Shown piece by piece: positions 34,106-45,900 of a DNA stretch of 64,000 nt; the first letter of the stretch is position 1, and every line of letters begins with the position of its first letter. The position numbers were made by a program, and so were the translations under genes. The notes beneath the pieces were generated by a model that was not told where the DNA came from, did not search any database, and was given only the letters and a program-made list of their open reading frames with translations. This DNA comes from Lojkania enalia (Eukaryota > Ascomycota > Dothideomycetes > Pleosporales), in the NCBI GenBank assembly GCA_010094045.1, contig ML986727.1:33189-97188 (forward strand), written 5' to 3'.

Positions 34106-35032
34106 TTGTCCCGTTTCTGATCCAGGTGAGATGGATGAGGTGCTTTGATCAAATTGTGGCGATCTGAAGTGTAAATGTCTTGACCTTGGAATAGCTACGG
34201 CTATAGAGTCAGTCAATGACAAGCATACGACCATGTATACTGCAACTCTTGGTCACGCTCGTTAGGCCAAGCATGATGCAGAGAGCCGAGGTGGTTTGAG
34301 TACCATAAAACCTTTTGCGCGGTGTAATTCTTGAAGCGCCCACTGTGTTAGTTCAGATCGGGCTCGGCGTCTCGGAGCACTATGAGGACCGGCATAGCAT
34401 TTTTTGTTGGCGGGGCACCGGACTGCGTCTCCCTCGAGAAGATTTGTCCGAAAAGGGGGCCTTGTGAACTTAACCAAATCTGGCACTATCAATCCTCATC
34501 GAGGTTAGATCAGCCGTCCTCCGTTTTCCAGGGCTACCCTGTATAGCGAAGTCTGATCCACCTTATTGGGTGGGATGCAGCGGGTGTTAGGCGGCGCAGC
34601 TCTCTCGAGCCATTCGTAATGTTACTGGGGATTCCTTTTCAGTGAACAAGGACGTGTGTTCACACTGGACGGTTTCTCCTCGAATTCCCGTAGCTGCCGA
34701 GGGCTCTAGACGCCTTGGTAGGCCGCGAATCAATCCGTCATGTCATGCCGACCGCAGTTTATGTTTGCTGCACTTCCAGTGGCGGATGCATTCCGGCAAG
34801 TTATCAATATGACAAACGTGTTGGCCTCTACAAGACAACAGTCTATTGCTGGCTTGACTCTATCTACGGCCCGGATGCAGAACTTATTTCAAATCACAAA
34901 CCAGTCTTTGGCCTTTGCCTACTCTCAGGTTATGCAATTCAACTTGCTTCTTTACTGCACACATATCCTTGAGTTGAACTCAGTTGTAGTCGCCTTTCCG
35001 TGACATTTGAAGCAGTTCAAAGAGACTTTCTC
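34106..35032. other. Intergenic
   Basis: Upstream of the monooxygenase and downstream of the P450 relic. Two overlapping open frames (34715-35003) have no family features. Nothing supported. Confidence 0.5.
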
Positions 35033-36588
35033 CTACCTATGATATACGCGGACCATAAGTAGACCATGTAGATGGGTTGAGGCAAGCGTACTTGTCGGAA
35101 TTTGGCCTGGTTGGCCCCCGTCCACCGCTTCCAACTTGTGATTTCGGAGTAACGTGGTGACAACTTTATAAATCTGAAAGTTTACGATGTTGCGACCAAT
35201 GCATGCCCTATGTCCTGTGCTGAACTGTCAGGGCGTTAGCATATGCTGGAATCATAGACCACGAGAAACAATACTGGACTTAGAAACTGTGCCAGTTCCT
35301 TTGCTTGTGGACCAAGCCATCGATCGACCTTAAACTCAGCGTGATCATACCCAAAAATCTCGGGATTGTGGTGCAAAACATGATTGATGATGAACACTTC
35401 GACCTGTGTACGATCAGCCTCAGCTATATTCGTGAGCAGCAGGTTACCTACACTACCCGGGATGAAGCTCCCTGCAACAGTTGTTCCTCCTTCGGGCACT
35501 GATCGACCCAAAGGCAAAGTGAAGACAGGATTGATCTGGAAATTCTCTTTCAAAACTGCCGAAAGATATCTCAACCGGCTGGTATCCGTATATGTGTACA
35601 CCTGCTGTGACTCGGGTAAAGAAGGCAGATTCTCATCGAGTTCTTGCACCAGAGTCTCTATGATCTGAGGCTGGTGTAGAAGGTGCCAGAAGAGAATAGA
35701 AAGAGTGCTAGCACTTGTTCCGCTACCGGCAATTCTGTATCAGGGTGAGCTGAAGTAACTGTCAGGCAAGATCAAGGAGGATGTTGTGACGAACATGAAT
35801 CCGAAGGCTTCCGTTTGAATATCTTCTAGTTCAAGTTGCTCACCGGTACTGGGGTCTTTGGCCTCCAATAAACGATACAAGAGGTCTCTCCTCGCCTCGT
35901 CTTTCGCAGCTATACGAGCATTCACCGAGTCGATAGCGAATTGTCGAAGGGCCGCTCGACCTGCTGTAAGGTGCCTGAACGTTGATATGGGAAGATTTTG
36001 AAGGTAGGGCAAGGCCTTGAGAAACCAAGGTATTTGCCCACCCTGTCAACATCAGTATCAGCAAAATATTCCTGCACTGAATGAAAGCAACAAGGCTAGA
36101 GACCACATACTACCGCTGCCAAACTGCCGTGGGCAAGGAAAGGTGGCATGTCATTCGGATTACTACTGGCCAAAATATCGAACGATTTGCTGAACGCTAG
36201 TTCACCTGTTCCACGCATATATGAGCTTGGAATAGGCACACACCCACAAGAAACTGATTGGATCCAGACCTAAGATGTCGAACCCAAGGAAGCTGAACCA
36301 CAATGCAAGGTCGAATGCTTCACCAGTCTTTGTAAATTCGTCCAGCTTTAATCGCAACTTTGCAATACATCCGTCGATGTACGGCTCCATGCTGGTAACG
36401 CTCTGGACCGAGAACCCATGGTTGAGCATCCGCTTACGGGATGCATGCAAGTCCTCATCTCTCATGCCAAAAATATTGGGCCTGATTGCCGTGAATCCAT
36501 CGTACATTTCCGTTTTCTGGAACGCTCGACCCCCTCCGTAAATCTGCTTCAGGGCGTCGCCATCTGAAATGCTAAGCGAATTAACGTA
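35033..36588 (-). pseudogene. Cytochrome P450, 5' end removed by a transposon
   Basis: Minus-strand exons read LSISDGDALKQIYGGGRAF, then NIFGMRDEDLHASRKRMLNH, a C-helix-type region, LAFSKSFDILASSN, GGQIPWFLKALPYLQNLPIS across a splice, RDLLYRLLEAKDP, the I-helix as IIAGSGTSASTLSILFW, SAVLKENFQINP (K-helix ExxR position, with Gln in place of Arg), FKVDRWLG, and the heme loop FSTGHRACIGRNI at about 35165-35205; stop at 35033. The heme Cys is intact. The gene has no N-terminal membrane anchor or proline hinge: it ends at 36588 exactly at a TA followed by the end of a Fot1-type element. The I-helix Asp/Glu and the K-helix Arg are both lost, so it is almost surely dead. Confidence 0.85.
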
Positions 36589-37015
36589 TTTCACAAGCGA
36601 GTCGCCCACCCAAGCGAGTCGCCCACTTTTGCCAAGAAGTCATACCCTACCTACTTACAACGCGATGCAGCAACTACCTCAACCTTAATCAATCTATCAA
36701 GAAGGTCAGGTATTACTGGCTATCTCAGCTATCAATCAAGATCAAATTTAGAGCGTACGAAGCGCTGCAGCTACCTATAGCATCCCCCAAACGACGCTTA
36801 GAGACTGACGCGCTGGTAAACCTTTACAACGCAATTACAAGCCTAATTTAAAGAAGCTTACAAAACTAGAAGAATCAACTATAATATAGCATATACTAGA
36901 TCTATTATCTTGTGGATACCCTCCTATAATCGATAGTATACGAGATATAGCTAACTATTTACTTAGAGCTTACTCTATAGACTAGATTAGGCTGGTAAAT
37001 AGGGTATATAGTACC
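36589..37015 (+). mobile_element. Fot1-type relic (family B), left end and transposase N-terminus
   Basis: Starts after TA (36587-36588) with a terminal repeat carrying two copies of AAGCGAGTCGCCCAC. The transposase ATG is at 36665: MQQLPQP, SIYQEGQVLLAISAINQDQI, RAGKPLQRNYKPNLKKLTKLEE, IDSIRDIANYLLRAYS, with RIP-type stops. After about 37010 the transposase similarity is replaced by a minisatellite. The right end was not found. The insertion cuts the P450 gene. Confidence 0.85.
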
Positions 37016-37019
37016 TCAC

Positions 37020-37190
37020 CTAGGTTGAGGTTGGGTTCGGGGTTCTTGGCGCTGGGGTTAGAGTTAAGGTAGGGTTCTTAGCGCTGGGGTATAGGTTAGG
37101 TAGAGGTTCTTAGCATTGAGGTTGAGGTTAGGGTAGGGTTCTTAGCGCTGGGGTATAAGGTTAAGGTAGGGGTACTCTATAGGGTTCCTC
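37020..37190 (+). repeat. Minisatellite, 32-33 bp period, about four to five units
   Basis: Units centred on GGTTCTTAGCGCTGGGG recur at about 37040, 37073, 37105 and 37137, with linkers such as GGTTAGGGTAGG. It is G-rich on one strand and sits directly after the family B Fot1 relic, in otherwise AT-rich DNA. The linker contains TTAGGG-like hexamers but is not a telomeric array. Confidence 0.85.
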
Positions 37191-37240
37191 TATAATTATA
37201 GGAAATAATTATATATTATATATTTATTATAACATATTCT

Positions 37241-37291
37241 ACTATTAAAGCGGCTAAACTATTAAAGCAGCTAAACTATTAAAGCGGCTAC
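37241..37291 (+). repeat. Three 17-bp tandem repeats at the end of a Fot1-type element (family D)
   Basis: ACTATTAAAGCGGCTAA occurs three times in a row with two substitutions. Their position, shortly before the transposase start and followed by ACTTTTTC, parallels the subterminal repeats of the other Fot1 elements here. Confidence 0.8.
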
Positions 37292-37765
37292 TTTTTCTTA
37301 GTATTATAAATACTACGTACGAACTATAATAAATCTATAATACGACCTTCTATTAATTTAATAAGAAGGTAGAATTGAACTTGCCTTACAGGCGTATAAA
37401 TTAGGCTAATTTAAGAGCGTATAACGCGCTGCTATAACTTTTAATATATAATATTAACGACTCTCTGCTCGACTTTATAGAATTATATTTCACCCTTGTA
37501 TATAACTAAATTACTAGAAGCTTATAGTAACCGAAGAATAAACAATCGTATAATATATTTTTAACCTTAATTTACAAGGATTTACGCCCCGGCTATATAA
37601 GGTAGTAGATATAGTAGATAAACTATTAGGCGTATATAGTAGAATACTTATAGAAAAGAATTAGCTTAAACGATTTATAGCGTATATAAATAAGCTTAAA
37701 ATAGCCTTTAATCGAGTAAAGAATTGCTAAAGAATAAAATAAGAGAATCTAGAAGTTATTAATAT

Positions 37766-38044
37766 TATAATAGTATAGGTAAGATAATAGGTTTAAATAT
37801 AGTACGAATCTACTTAGAGGTATATAGGAGTATATAGGGGATTAGGGACCTAGAAATTCTATTAACACCTATAGGCCTTATACAAAAGGATATAGAAGAA
37901 CTACTAAGCTACTTATAAGGGAGTATACAACTATATATAGAAGGGAAAAGGGGTAGAACCGGGGGTAGAATAAGATAAGCGAAAAGCTTTGGGATAAAGT
38001 TATATATAAAGCTTTTCGTGGAACGATTTCTTTGTATTATTATA
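37766..38044 (-). repeat. Gypsy 3' LTR (279 bp)
   Basis: Direct repeat of 44551-44829. By eye the two differ at about 28 sites, all but one being C/T or G/A transitions, with this copy carrying most of the A/T states. Confidence 0.93.
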
Positions 38045-38060
38045 CTACCCCCCTCCTTAT
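38045..38060 (-). other. Gypsy polypurine tract
   Basis: On the minus strand GGAGGGGGGTAG lies immediately upstream of the 3' LTR, the expected place for plus-strand DNA priming. It is one of few G-rich spots in this block. Confidence 0.75.
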
Positions 38061-40799
38061 AGGCTAATAGTCTCTATCTACGCTGGTTTAGGAGGGAATT
38101 AGGGCTATTATAGATAGGTTCTAGTATAAAGAAATTTCTTTAAAGAGGTATTTACTAGTAAGAGCTAATATGTACGATTACCTATAGAGATGCGTTTATT
38201 AACGTAATATTAAGTAAGGTTTTCGCGGTAAGTATAATTAACCTATATATTAGCTAGTAACTACTATTATAACAGTTTATTAATATTACAATTTCGTCGC
38301 GTATAGTAATAAGCGTTTACTAGCTTTAGTATATTACTAGATTGCTGTTAACTAAGCTTCCTTAACTAAATAATAACTTCTACTCTATATATATTGTTGC
38401 GCGTCCCTAGAACTATTAATTATTAAAGTATTACTAACACCTTATAGAAAAAATTAATTAATATACTACTCTATCTACCTTCTAAAGCTTCTTTAGAAGC
38501 CTTCTAAATTATCTACCTTTAGGTTATATATATACTCGCCTATAGGTAGTATATAATATTTACCTTTTAGTTCCTAAAATTAAAAAAATGCGAGTATTAC
38601 ACCTTATAAAATAAAAAGTACAACCCTATATAAATCGTATCTAATACTAGTAGAGTACTTACTACTAATATACTTATAGATCCTCTCCTACTATAAGGAG
38701 GAGTTTCTAGTCCTCCGGGGCCATCTTAAACTATAAGTAGTAGCCTAATACGTAGGAGATAAGGAGGATAAAAAGGTAGCTTTTAAGGCTGTTTTAGAGT
38801 CTACTTATAATCTAGTACTTATAGCCTAGGTTGTAAAGAGTTAGGAAGATAGCCTTTCTACAGCTAGTATCTAGGTAGCTTTATTCTACTAGAGTACTAA
38901 GTTACTCTATTAGGTTTCAGCCCTAGAAGCTCTAATATCTAACCTTTAAGCTAATATTATAGTACTCTCGGGCGGCTAAAGATAAAGTAGAGGAGGTTTA
39001 GAGGGAGTCCGGAGGGAAAGAAGGGGAAGAAAGATAGAAGAGGAGAAGACTAGAAAGATATCTAATAGCCTACTGTTAGACCCTCTAAATTTTATAGAGA
39101 AGTAATTTCGGGCCTATACTTTAGTTTTTAAATTTACTACTTAACTCTTATATATTATTATCTACCAGGTAATCTATATTCTCTATACTATCCTTATATA
39201 CCTTAATCTATTTAGTTAGGGCTCTTAGGGGTTCTAGCTAATTTAGATACTTATTATAAAAAGCTCTTAGCTTATAAAGCGAACCTATAAAATTTAAGAC
39301 TTTATACTAGACCGGGTTAGGATTATATCCTATCTATTTTACACGGTATTTGAGGGTCTTGCAATATAGCTTACTAGCTAGTATTTCCTTAACCTCCCAC
39401 TCTTCTACCCCTTTAATAGCGATAGCGGGTGGTTTTAGAGCTTCTTACCCTAGTAGAGGGTCCTAGAAGTTCTTATATAGCAGGTTTAGTGCGAAGATAT
39501 TATATATTCTCGACCCTAGGGGTAGTTATAGATAGTATAAGTTTCTAACCTATTCTAGTACTTTAAAAGGGCCCTCCTATTAATTAAATAGCTTTCGGCT
39601 CGGTCTTTAGACTATAAGATTCTTAGTATTTAGGTAGACTATATTACTAATCTACTAATTAATCAGTCACTAGTAATAGTTAATAATAGATTATATACAA
39701 TCTTAAGCCTTCTTAATATTAGCTTTTACAGTTTCCTAGGTTATATATATATAAGTTACTAGAGCTAAGGTATTCTTATAATTTAATTTATCTATTATAG
39801 TAATAGGATTAATAGAATATTTCTAATCTTAACTCTAATAGGGCTCGGATTTGTATAGGATTTAATATAGGGATATTCTGATAGTTATATAGAGTAGAGT
39901 CGCTTATATTTAGTTAATTATAAGTAATAGAGAACTCTAGTTGTTCTAGTAGAAGGATATAAAAGAGTATAGTCTCTGATTAATATACTTATTTATAATC
40001 TCCGTCTATCTGTTAGTCTCTTTATAATAAGTAGTAGATAGTTTAATCTTTACACCTAAAATATAGTAGAATTTAGACTAGAAACTGGATATAAACTAAA
40101 GTCTTTAGTCTAAAATAATAGTTTCGGGCGTATAGCTAAAGTAATATACCTATTAAATAAATAATTCGGCTATTCCCTATACGTTAATTATACGATAGTA
40201 GAAAATAGATACTACTTATTTAAACAGGCGATCGATTACTACTATAATCTAATTATATCCGGACTTATCTATAGGAAAATCCTTAAAGTTAATATATAGA
40301 TGCTATATTAGTTAATTTAGTATAAAAAGTAGATAGATAAAACCTGGGGTTCGAGTTTATATCGGATAAGCTTTATAGTATAGGATGTAATTCCGTATAT
40401 ATCGTTTACAAGTAGCTTCTATACTCTTCTAATAGTACTTCTAGAACAGTAACTAATAGGTTTTAGTAGTACTTAGGTATACGGAGGATACTTAATTATA
40501 AGCCTCTTGTATAAGTCGCGTATAAAGGCCTAAATCTAATAGGATACATAAGTAATTATTATAGAAAAGTAGTCTATTCTCTATCTAATACTTGCGGGGT
40601 AGAAGTGTATATTCCTGTATAAAGGAGGCTTAGTTTTCCTATAGTAATATATCGATCAACTCTAGAGAGTCTAGTAATATAACCTACTCCTAGCTTTTAA
40701 TAATATTTAGTATAGCCGTTTAAGTTGTTATTTAAGTAATATAGGACTAGGCTAATTTAGCATTAATTTGGGGGTAAAGTTAATACGGTCCGAGTAGGA

Positions 40800-42700
40800 C
40801 TCTTAACCGGTTGTTAGTTTAAGCCGCTTTTAAGTTTTCTATATCTTATTTACAATAACTAAAGATATCTACTCTAGTATTATTCTTACCTAGGGTATAC
40901 TTAATTCGGAACTAATACTAAGCTAATTCCTCGGTCTAATAAACTTAATAAGTATTAAGTACCTTTATAGTTATAAAATATTCGAGTAAGCGATAATCGG
41001 TATATACTAGAGTCCTAGTAGCTACTAAAGTAAGTTCTACCCTCTATTACTTAAATATAGTAACAATTGCGAATAGTTTCTTATTATAGATCTCCTAGTT
41101 TAGTTCTAAACCGGATAGAACCTTACTATAGAACGCTATAAGGTACTATTTTCCGTTGGGATATTTCTATAATAATACTTCTACAACTACTCTATTAGAG
41201 GTATTAGTTTCCATTTTTATTTCTAATACAGGGTTAAAGTAGTAGAGAGTAAGTATACTTAATAGAGCTGACTTCAATTTCTTAAAGGTAATATTACATT
41301 CTAAAGTCTATATAAAAGGGGTTATAGGGCTCTATAGTACGATAATTAGCTTTACGATATATAAGAATTCTGGTATAAACTATTAGTAGAATCTAGTAAA
41401 ACCTAAGAAGGATTTTATACCTATTATAGTAGTAGGTAGCTGCTAGTTATGTAGTACTTCTACCTTCTCTAGATTAACCTTAAGGCCTTTATTTAAGAGG
41501 ATATAGTTAAGATATTTAGTTCAGGTAATATAGAATTCGCTCTTTTTAATATTAACTTATAACCCTACTTAATGTAATCTCTTAAGAACTTTCTTAATAT
41601 AGATAGTATATATCACCTCATCTTTAGAGTAGATAAAAATATTATCTAGGTAAATAATATAGAAGTTATCTAGATAGTCAATTAGTACGTTATTTATATA
41701 GTACTAGTAAGTTACTAGGCTATTATATAATCTAAAAGGTAGAACTTTATACTTATAGGTTCTATATTAAGTCTGAAAGGTAGTATATTTTTTAGAACTA
41801 GGGTCTATCCTAATCTTATTAAAAGCTATACAAATATTAAACTTAGTAAAGATTACTACCTTAATAAGTTTAGATAAGAGTTTATCTATACGTAGTATTA
41901 GATATATATTCTTATAGATAAGAGTATTAAGTTTATAATAATCTATATAGATATATAGGTCGCTATTAGGTTTATAAATATAAAGGATTAGAAATATAAA
42001 AGAACTCTAACTCTACTTAATATACCTATACTATAGATTTTCTATAATATACTTCTTAATTACTTCTAGCTCCTTAATATTCTACTTATATAACGGGCTG
42101 TAACTATTAGGGAGGAGTTCTATAAGGATAATCTTATAATTATAAGAGTAGTATTCTAGTAATTAATAAGCTGTAGTTTTACTAAATATATTCTAATACT
42201 TATAGTATTTAGATAGTAATTAGAGATTTACTAGTACTTTATTTTCAGCCTTATCTTCCAGCTTTAGGGCTTACTTATCTTTAATCAGCCGCTCGATTTC
42301 GTATAGAGATATAGAGAAAAACTCGTTCTCTTTCCTCTTTATATTAAAGTAGAAAGTATTAGCTGAGATAAGAATAATAATAGGAGAATAGACTTTCTTC
42401 GGATTAGGTTTAGACTTTATTATATACGGGCGTATAAGAGCTCTAAGCTTATTTAGACTATAAGCTATAGAAGACTAATATAGTTTTAGCAGTCTTAGTA
42501 GACCTTTAATATAATAGATAGTTAGACTACGGGACTACTAATACTAGTTCTTTTCCTATAGAGCGTCGCGTCGCTGGATATCTAGCTCTACCTTCTTATT
42601 ATATACTAGCTAAGTTAATTATATAAGAAGAGGAGGTAAAGGATTATAAATAGTAGGATACTTAGAGGGCTATATAATCCGATTCTTATCTATATCTAGC
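40800..42700 (-). pseudogene. Gypsy pol RT/RNase H region, dead
   Basis: Minus-strand reading through stops contains VLIDYLDNFYIIYLDNIFIYS-like sequence at about 41625-41690 with the RT box. Surrounding sequence keeps the spacing of Gypsy RT, but every frame has many stops. Gag and integrase borders are not marked because similarity is too eroded to read reliably by eye. Confidence 0.7.
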
Positions 42701-44550
42701 TAGAGTTGAAAACAATATAACTATTTAATACTAATAATATAATCCTAAGTACCTAGATCTATAATAATAAATAGGTAGTTTTAAATAGTTCTCCTATTAA
42801 TTCATAGGTATAAGTAAATATACTAATTAACTAGGGTTTAGATTCGGTCCTAAAAACCTTTAACAGTAATTTTAAAGGGTAAACGCTATATTAATATATA
42901 TAAGGCTTAGGAGAGTAATCTAGCTATTATAGAATTGAGGAATAGGAAGCCTTAGGCGCTTATATTAATAAGAGCGTTTAGTTGTATACTAACGCCTTTT
43001 AAATATAAAATAGTGGGAATTTAGAAGTACTTTCCTCTAAATAAATATAATAAATCGATGTTTAATAAGTTATACTTACTTAAGCCTAGGATAGAGAGTT
43101 TTTCTAAGCGTCTCCGTTTATTATAGTTGTAGTAATTTTCTAGGGTTGTATACCTTTCAGGTGTAGGAGTCTTATTGGGTTATTAGGGAGCGATTATAGT
43201 AGAATGAAGTGTTAATACTAGGGTAGATTAGGGTAGTATTAGATCGTAGGTTACTTTAGATAAACTCTTAGAAACCTTCTAGTACTAATCTAAATTTATT
43301 TTAGCTGCAACCTATAGGCTAGTAGTTTATTCTAGAAGGTTAGGAATACTCTTCCTTTCTATATTATAGGCTATTAAGTAGGTAACTATAGCGTTAAAAG
43401 AGCCTTTTTATATAAGCTTAAAGCTAAAGTTTAGTATCCTTAGGCTAGGGATAATCTTATCCTATAGGTAGAAGAACTACTTAGATTAGGATACAGATCC
43501 CCTAATAGCTGTACTAATAAAGCGAGCTTTAAAAGTTAAGAACACTTCTCCCTTATTTATCTTTAAGACCTGAAACACCTATCGCACCTCTATCTCTTTA
43601 TTATCTATAATAAAATACGATTGTAAAAGCGAAATTATTTCTTTAATATTCTTAAACTAATACTAGTCTAATTTAGCTAGGTATTTTAGTTCTAGATACT
43701 CTTTCGTAGTACTAGAGGTATATCCCTATACTAACACTATATATATATACTCTATTAGATAGTAATCTATATTAATCTTAAGTTGGTCTAGAATTAAGGC
43801 TTACTATTATTTAAATATAGGTTTACTACTATCTATAAAGCTTTTAATCTTAGGCGTATGTTTAGTAAAGTAGGCTTAAGGGGGTTTAGAGGTGGCTAAG
43901 AAGTTTCTTACTAGGGGAGTTGTAAAAGTTTCTTAGTATATTATTAGTTCTAATTTAGTAGTTTATAGAGGTTAATTAGAATTAACAGTTCTCTATTATA
44001 TTAAGTATATAATCTCCTCTTATAAAATTATAATTTATTCCTTAAAGGTTAGTTTACTCTAATTTCCCTCCGAATTAGATAGGTTCTTTATTATAGGCTC
44101 TATAGAGAGGGGTCCGCCTATTATAGGGCCCCCTATAGAAGGTAACAGTTGTTCTACACGTGTAGATAGAAGCTTACTTTTACTACGACTTACGCGTATA
44201 TCGGTTCTAGCACGGGAATTAGAAGGTAAATTATAGTTAGATATTAGCGGTTACCTCTAATTCTAATAAGTTATTAGTAGTCTCTAAGTTTCTATCTAGG
44301 CGCACTCTACGCGGCTTTTCTAAAGACAATCCTAATCGTAGAAGATAGGAAGTTCTAAACCTAAAAGCTTCGATTAATAGAAAGTCTCTAAGATCCTATC
44401 TAGGTAACTAAATAATTTAATATAATAGTATATAAGTATTATAACCTAAACTAAATTAAACATATCTTAAACTTAAATATAGTTAAATAAACAATCAATA
44501 CAATATTATTAAAGAGGCTATTACTAGTAGTATTAAGTTCTTCTATATAA

Positions 44551-44829
44551 TATAATAGCGTAGGTAAGATAATAGGTTCAAATACGGCATAAATCTACTT
44601 AGAGGTATATAGGAGTACGTGGGGGATTAGGGACCTGGGAATTCTATTAACACCTAAAGGCCTTATACGAAAGGATATAGAAGAACTACTAAGCTACTTA
44701 TAAGGGAGTGTACAACTATATACGGAAGGGAAAAGGGGTAGAACTAGGGGTAGGATAAGATAAGCGAAAAGCTTTGGGATAAGGTTGTATATAAAGCTTT
44801 TCGTAGAACGATTTCTTTGCATCGTTACA
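44551..44829 (-). repeat. Gypsy 5' LTR (279 bp)
   Basis: On the minus strand begins TGTAACGATGC. It has fewer A/T replacements than its partner at 37766-38044. Confidence 0.93.
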
Positions 44830-45069
44830 AATATATAGTTTAAGCTTATATAGAATATAATTGCGAAATATAGTATATATAATAATAATATCTACAACTT
44901 TAATAAGATAGGCTTTTAGATAGGTATTATTAGTACTATAAAGGTTGTTATAGGTTTAGAACGTTATATAAGGCTTACTCTTATACAGCTAGGCGATTAT
45001 AAATAGGTTATAATTATCTAGAGCATCTATACTACTATATATATTACTCTACTATTTATTATCTATATC

Positions 45070-45900
45070 TTATAAACACAGAATACTAAGAGGTACCGCT
45101 TCTATAGCTAAGGCTTAATCTAATATCAGCTATGTGGTGAGAGGCGAATCTTGTCTCAGGGAGGGAGATGAGGAGCTGAACTGGTTGATTGAAGATGGCC
45201 AGCGGGCCATATTTATGTACATGAAAAAGGGGTATATCAGCTGATATCCAGCGTGATATCCGGCGTGATATCGACCGTGATATCGTACGTCGATATCTGA
45301 TACAGCTCGGCAGACTAGCCGAAAATCCCCATGACAGTTTCAGAGTGTTAGCGATTATAGCGCAGAAGAGTGCGATGCAGCGAACGAGCTCCGGGCTGAA
45401 GATAAGGCTGCTGAGATGCTGCTCAACGAAGGCGAAGACCGGGGCATTGTAGCTCAATGGAAATGGTTTGTAGAAAGGGCCACGGTGGTTGAGCCTTGCT
45501 TAGAACTCGTAGTACCATATGAGCAGCTTTTCGTAATTGGTTAGGTCATATGCTGGATCCATTTCGTATACATGGTTCTGGGTAGTCCTAGGAGCGATGA
45601 CTAGCTCAAAGGAGGTGGTAGCAGGAGTCGGAGTAGAGTTGGAGAGCCAAGATGGCGAAGAAATGAAGTTGTCGGGGGAGTGGGAGCTAGGAGATGTTGT
45701 CATATTCTTTATTAGTGGGCCAAGGAGGAGGATGATAGTAGTCGTAGATCTCGGAACAGATCTTGAGTATGGTTAGAGGGAGGCAGACAATAGCTATTAG
45801 AACCTAGATGAAAATGGCAACGGACAAGAGGAGCGAGCATTGGATTGAAGGGCGAGGTCATATTGAAGTAGCTGGATTAGGGAGTCCATTTTAAAGAGGA
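45070..45900. other. Intergenic, possible degenerate minus-strand gene
   Basis: Normal base composition resumes. Minus-strand frames include a hydrophobic stretch (VLIAIVCLPLTILKICSEIY near 45760-45820), MTTSPSSHSPDNFISSPSWL (from 45703) and FVEQHLSSLIF (near 45430), which could be pieces of a small membrane protein, but I could not join them with credible introns and do not recognise a family. Confidence 0.25.
45241..45300 (+). repeat. 12-bp tandem repeat with GATATC, five units
   Basis: Five 12-bp units of the form GTGATATCCGGC (45241-45300) with a GATATC palindrome in each. Adjacent to the edge of the RIPed block. Confidence 0.85.

Larger units (their letters stand above)
37766..44829 (-). 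mobile_element. Complete Ty3/Gypsy retrotransposon, 7064 bp, RIP-degraded
   Basis: Two 279-bp LTRs (37766-38044 and 44551-44829) with a perfect 5-bp target duplication AATAT on both sides (37761-37765 and 44830-44834). A polypurine tract (AAGGAGGGGGGTAG on the minus strand) abuts the left LTR, so the element is on the minus strand. The RT catalytic box on the minus strand reads IIYLDNIFIYS near 41630-41660, the Gypsy form of YLDDILIYS with one Asp changed to Asn. It sits inside a Fot1 transposase whose frame resumes after it. Confidence 0.93.
37242..45065 (+). mobile_element. Fot1-type relic (family D), split by a Gypsy element
   Basis: The left part (37300-37765) reads EGRIELALQAYKLG-stop-FKSV near its start and KLKIAFNRVKNCQRIK-like sequence near its end. 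After the Gypsy element, the right part (44830-45065) reads NIYNFNKIGF, IGIISTIKVVIGLERY and LTLIQLGDYK, the next colinear segment of a Fot1 transposase (first catalytic-Asp box). Both parts are heavily RIPed. The C-terminal third and right TIR are not seen before normal DNA resumes near 45070. Confidence 0.82.

Noticed and set aside
34715..35003. Two overlapping 85-87-codon open frames
   Set aside because: No motifs, and they overlap each other on the same strand in an intergenic region.
37020..37290. Possible CRISPR-like or telomeric array
   Set aside because: Units are contiguous without unique spacers, and TTAGGG is not regularly repeated; the organism is a eukaryote.
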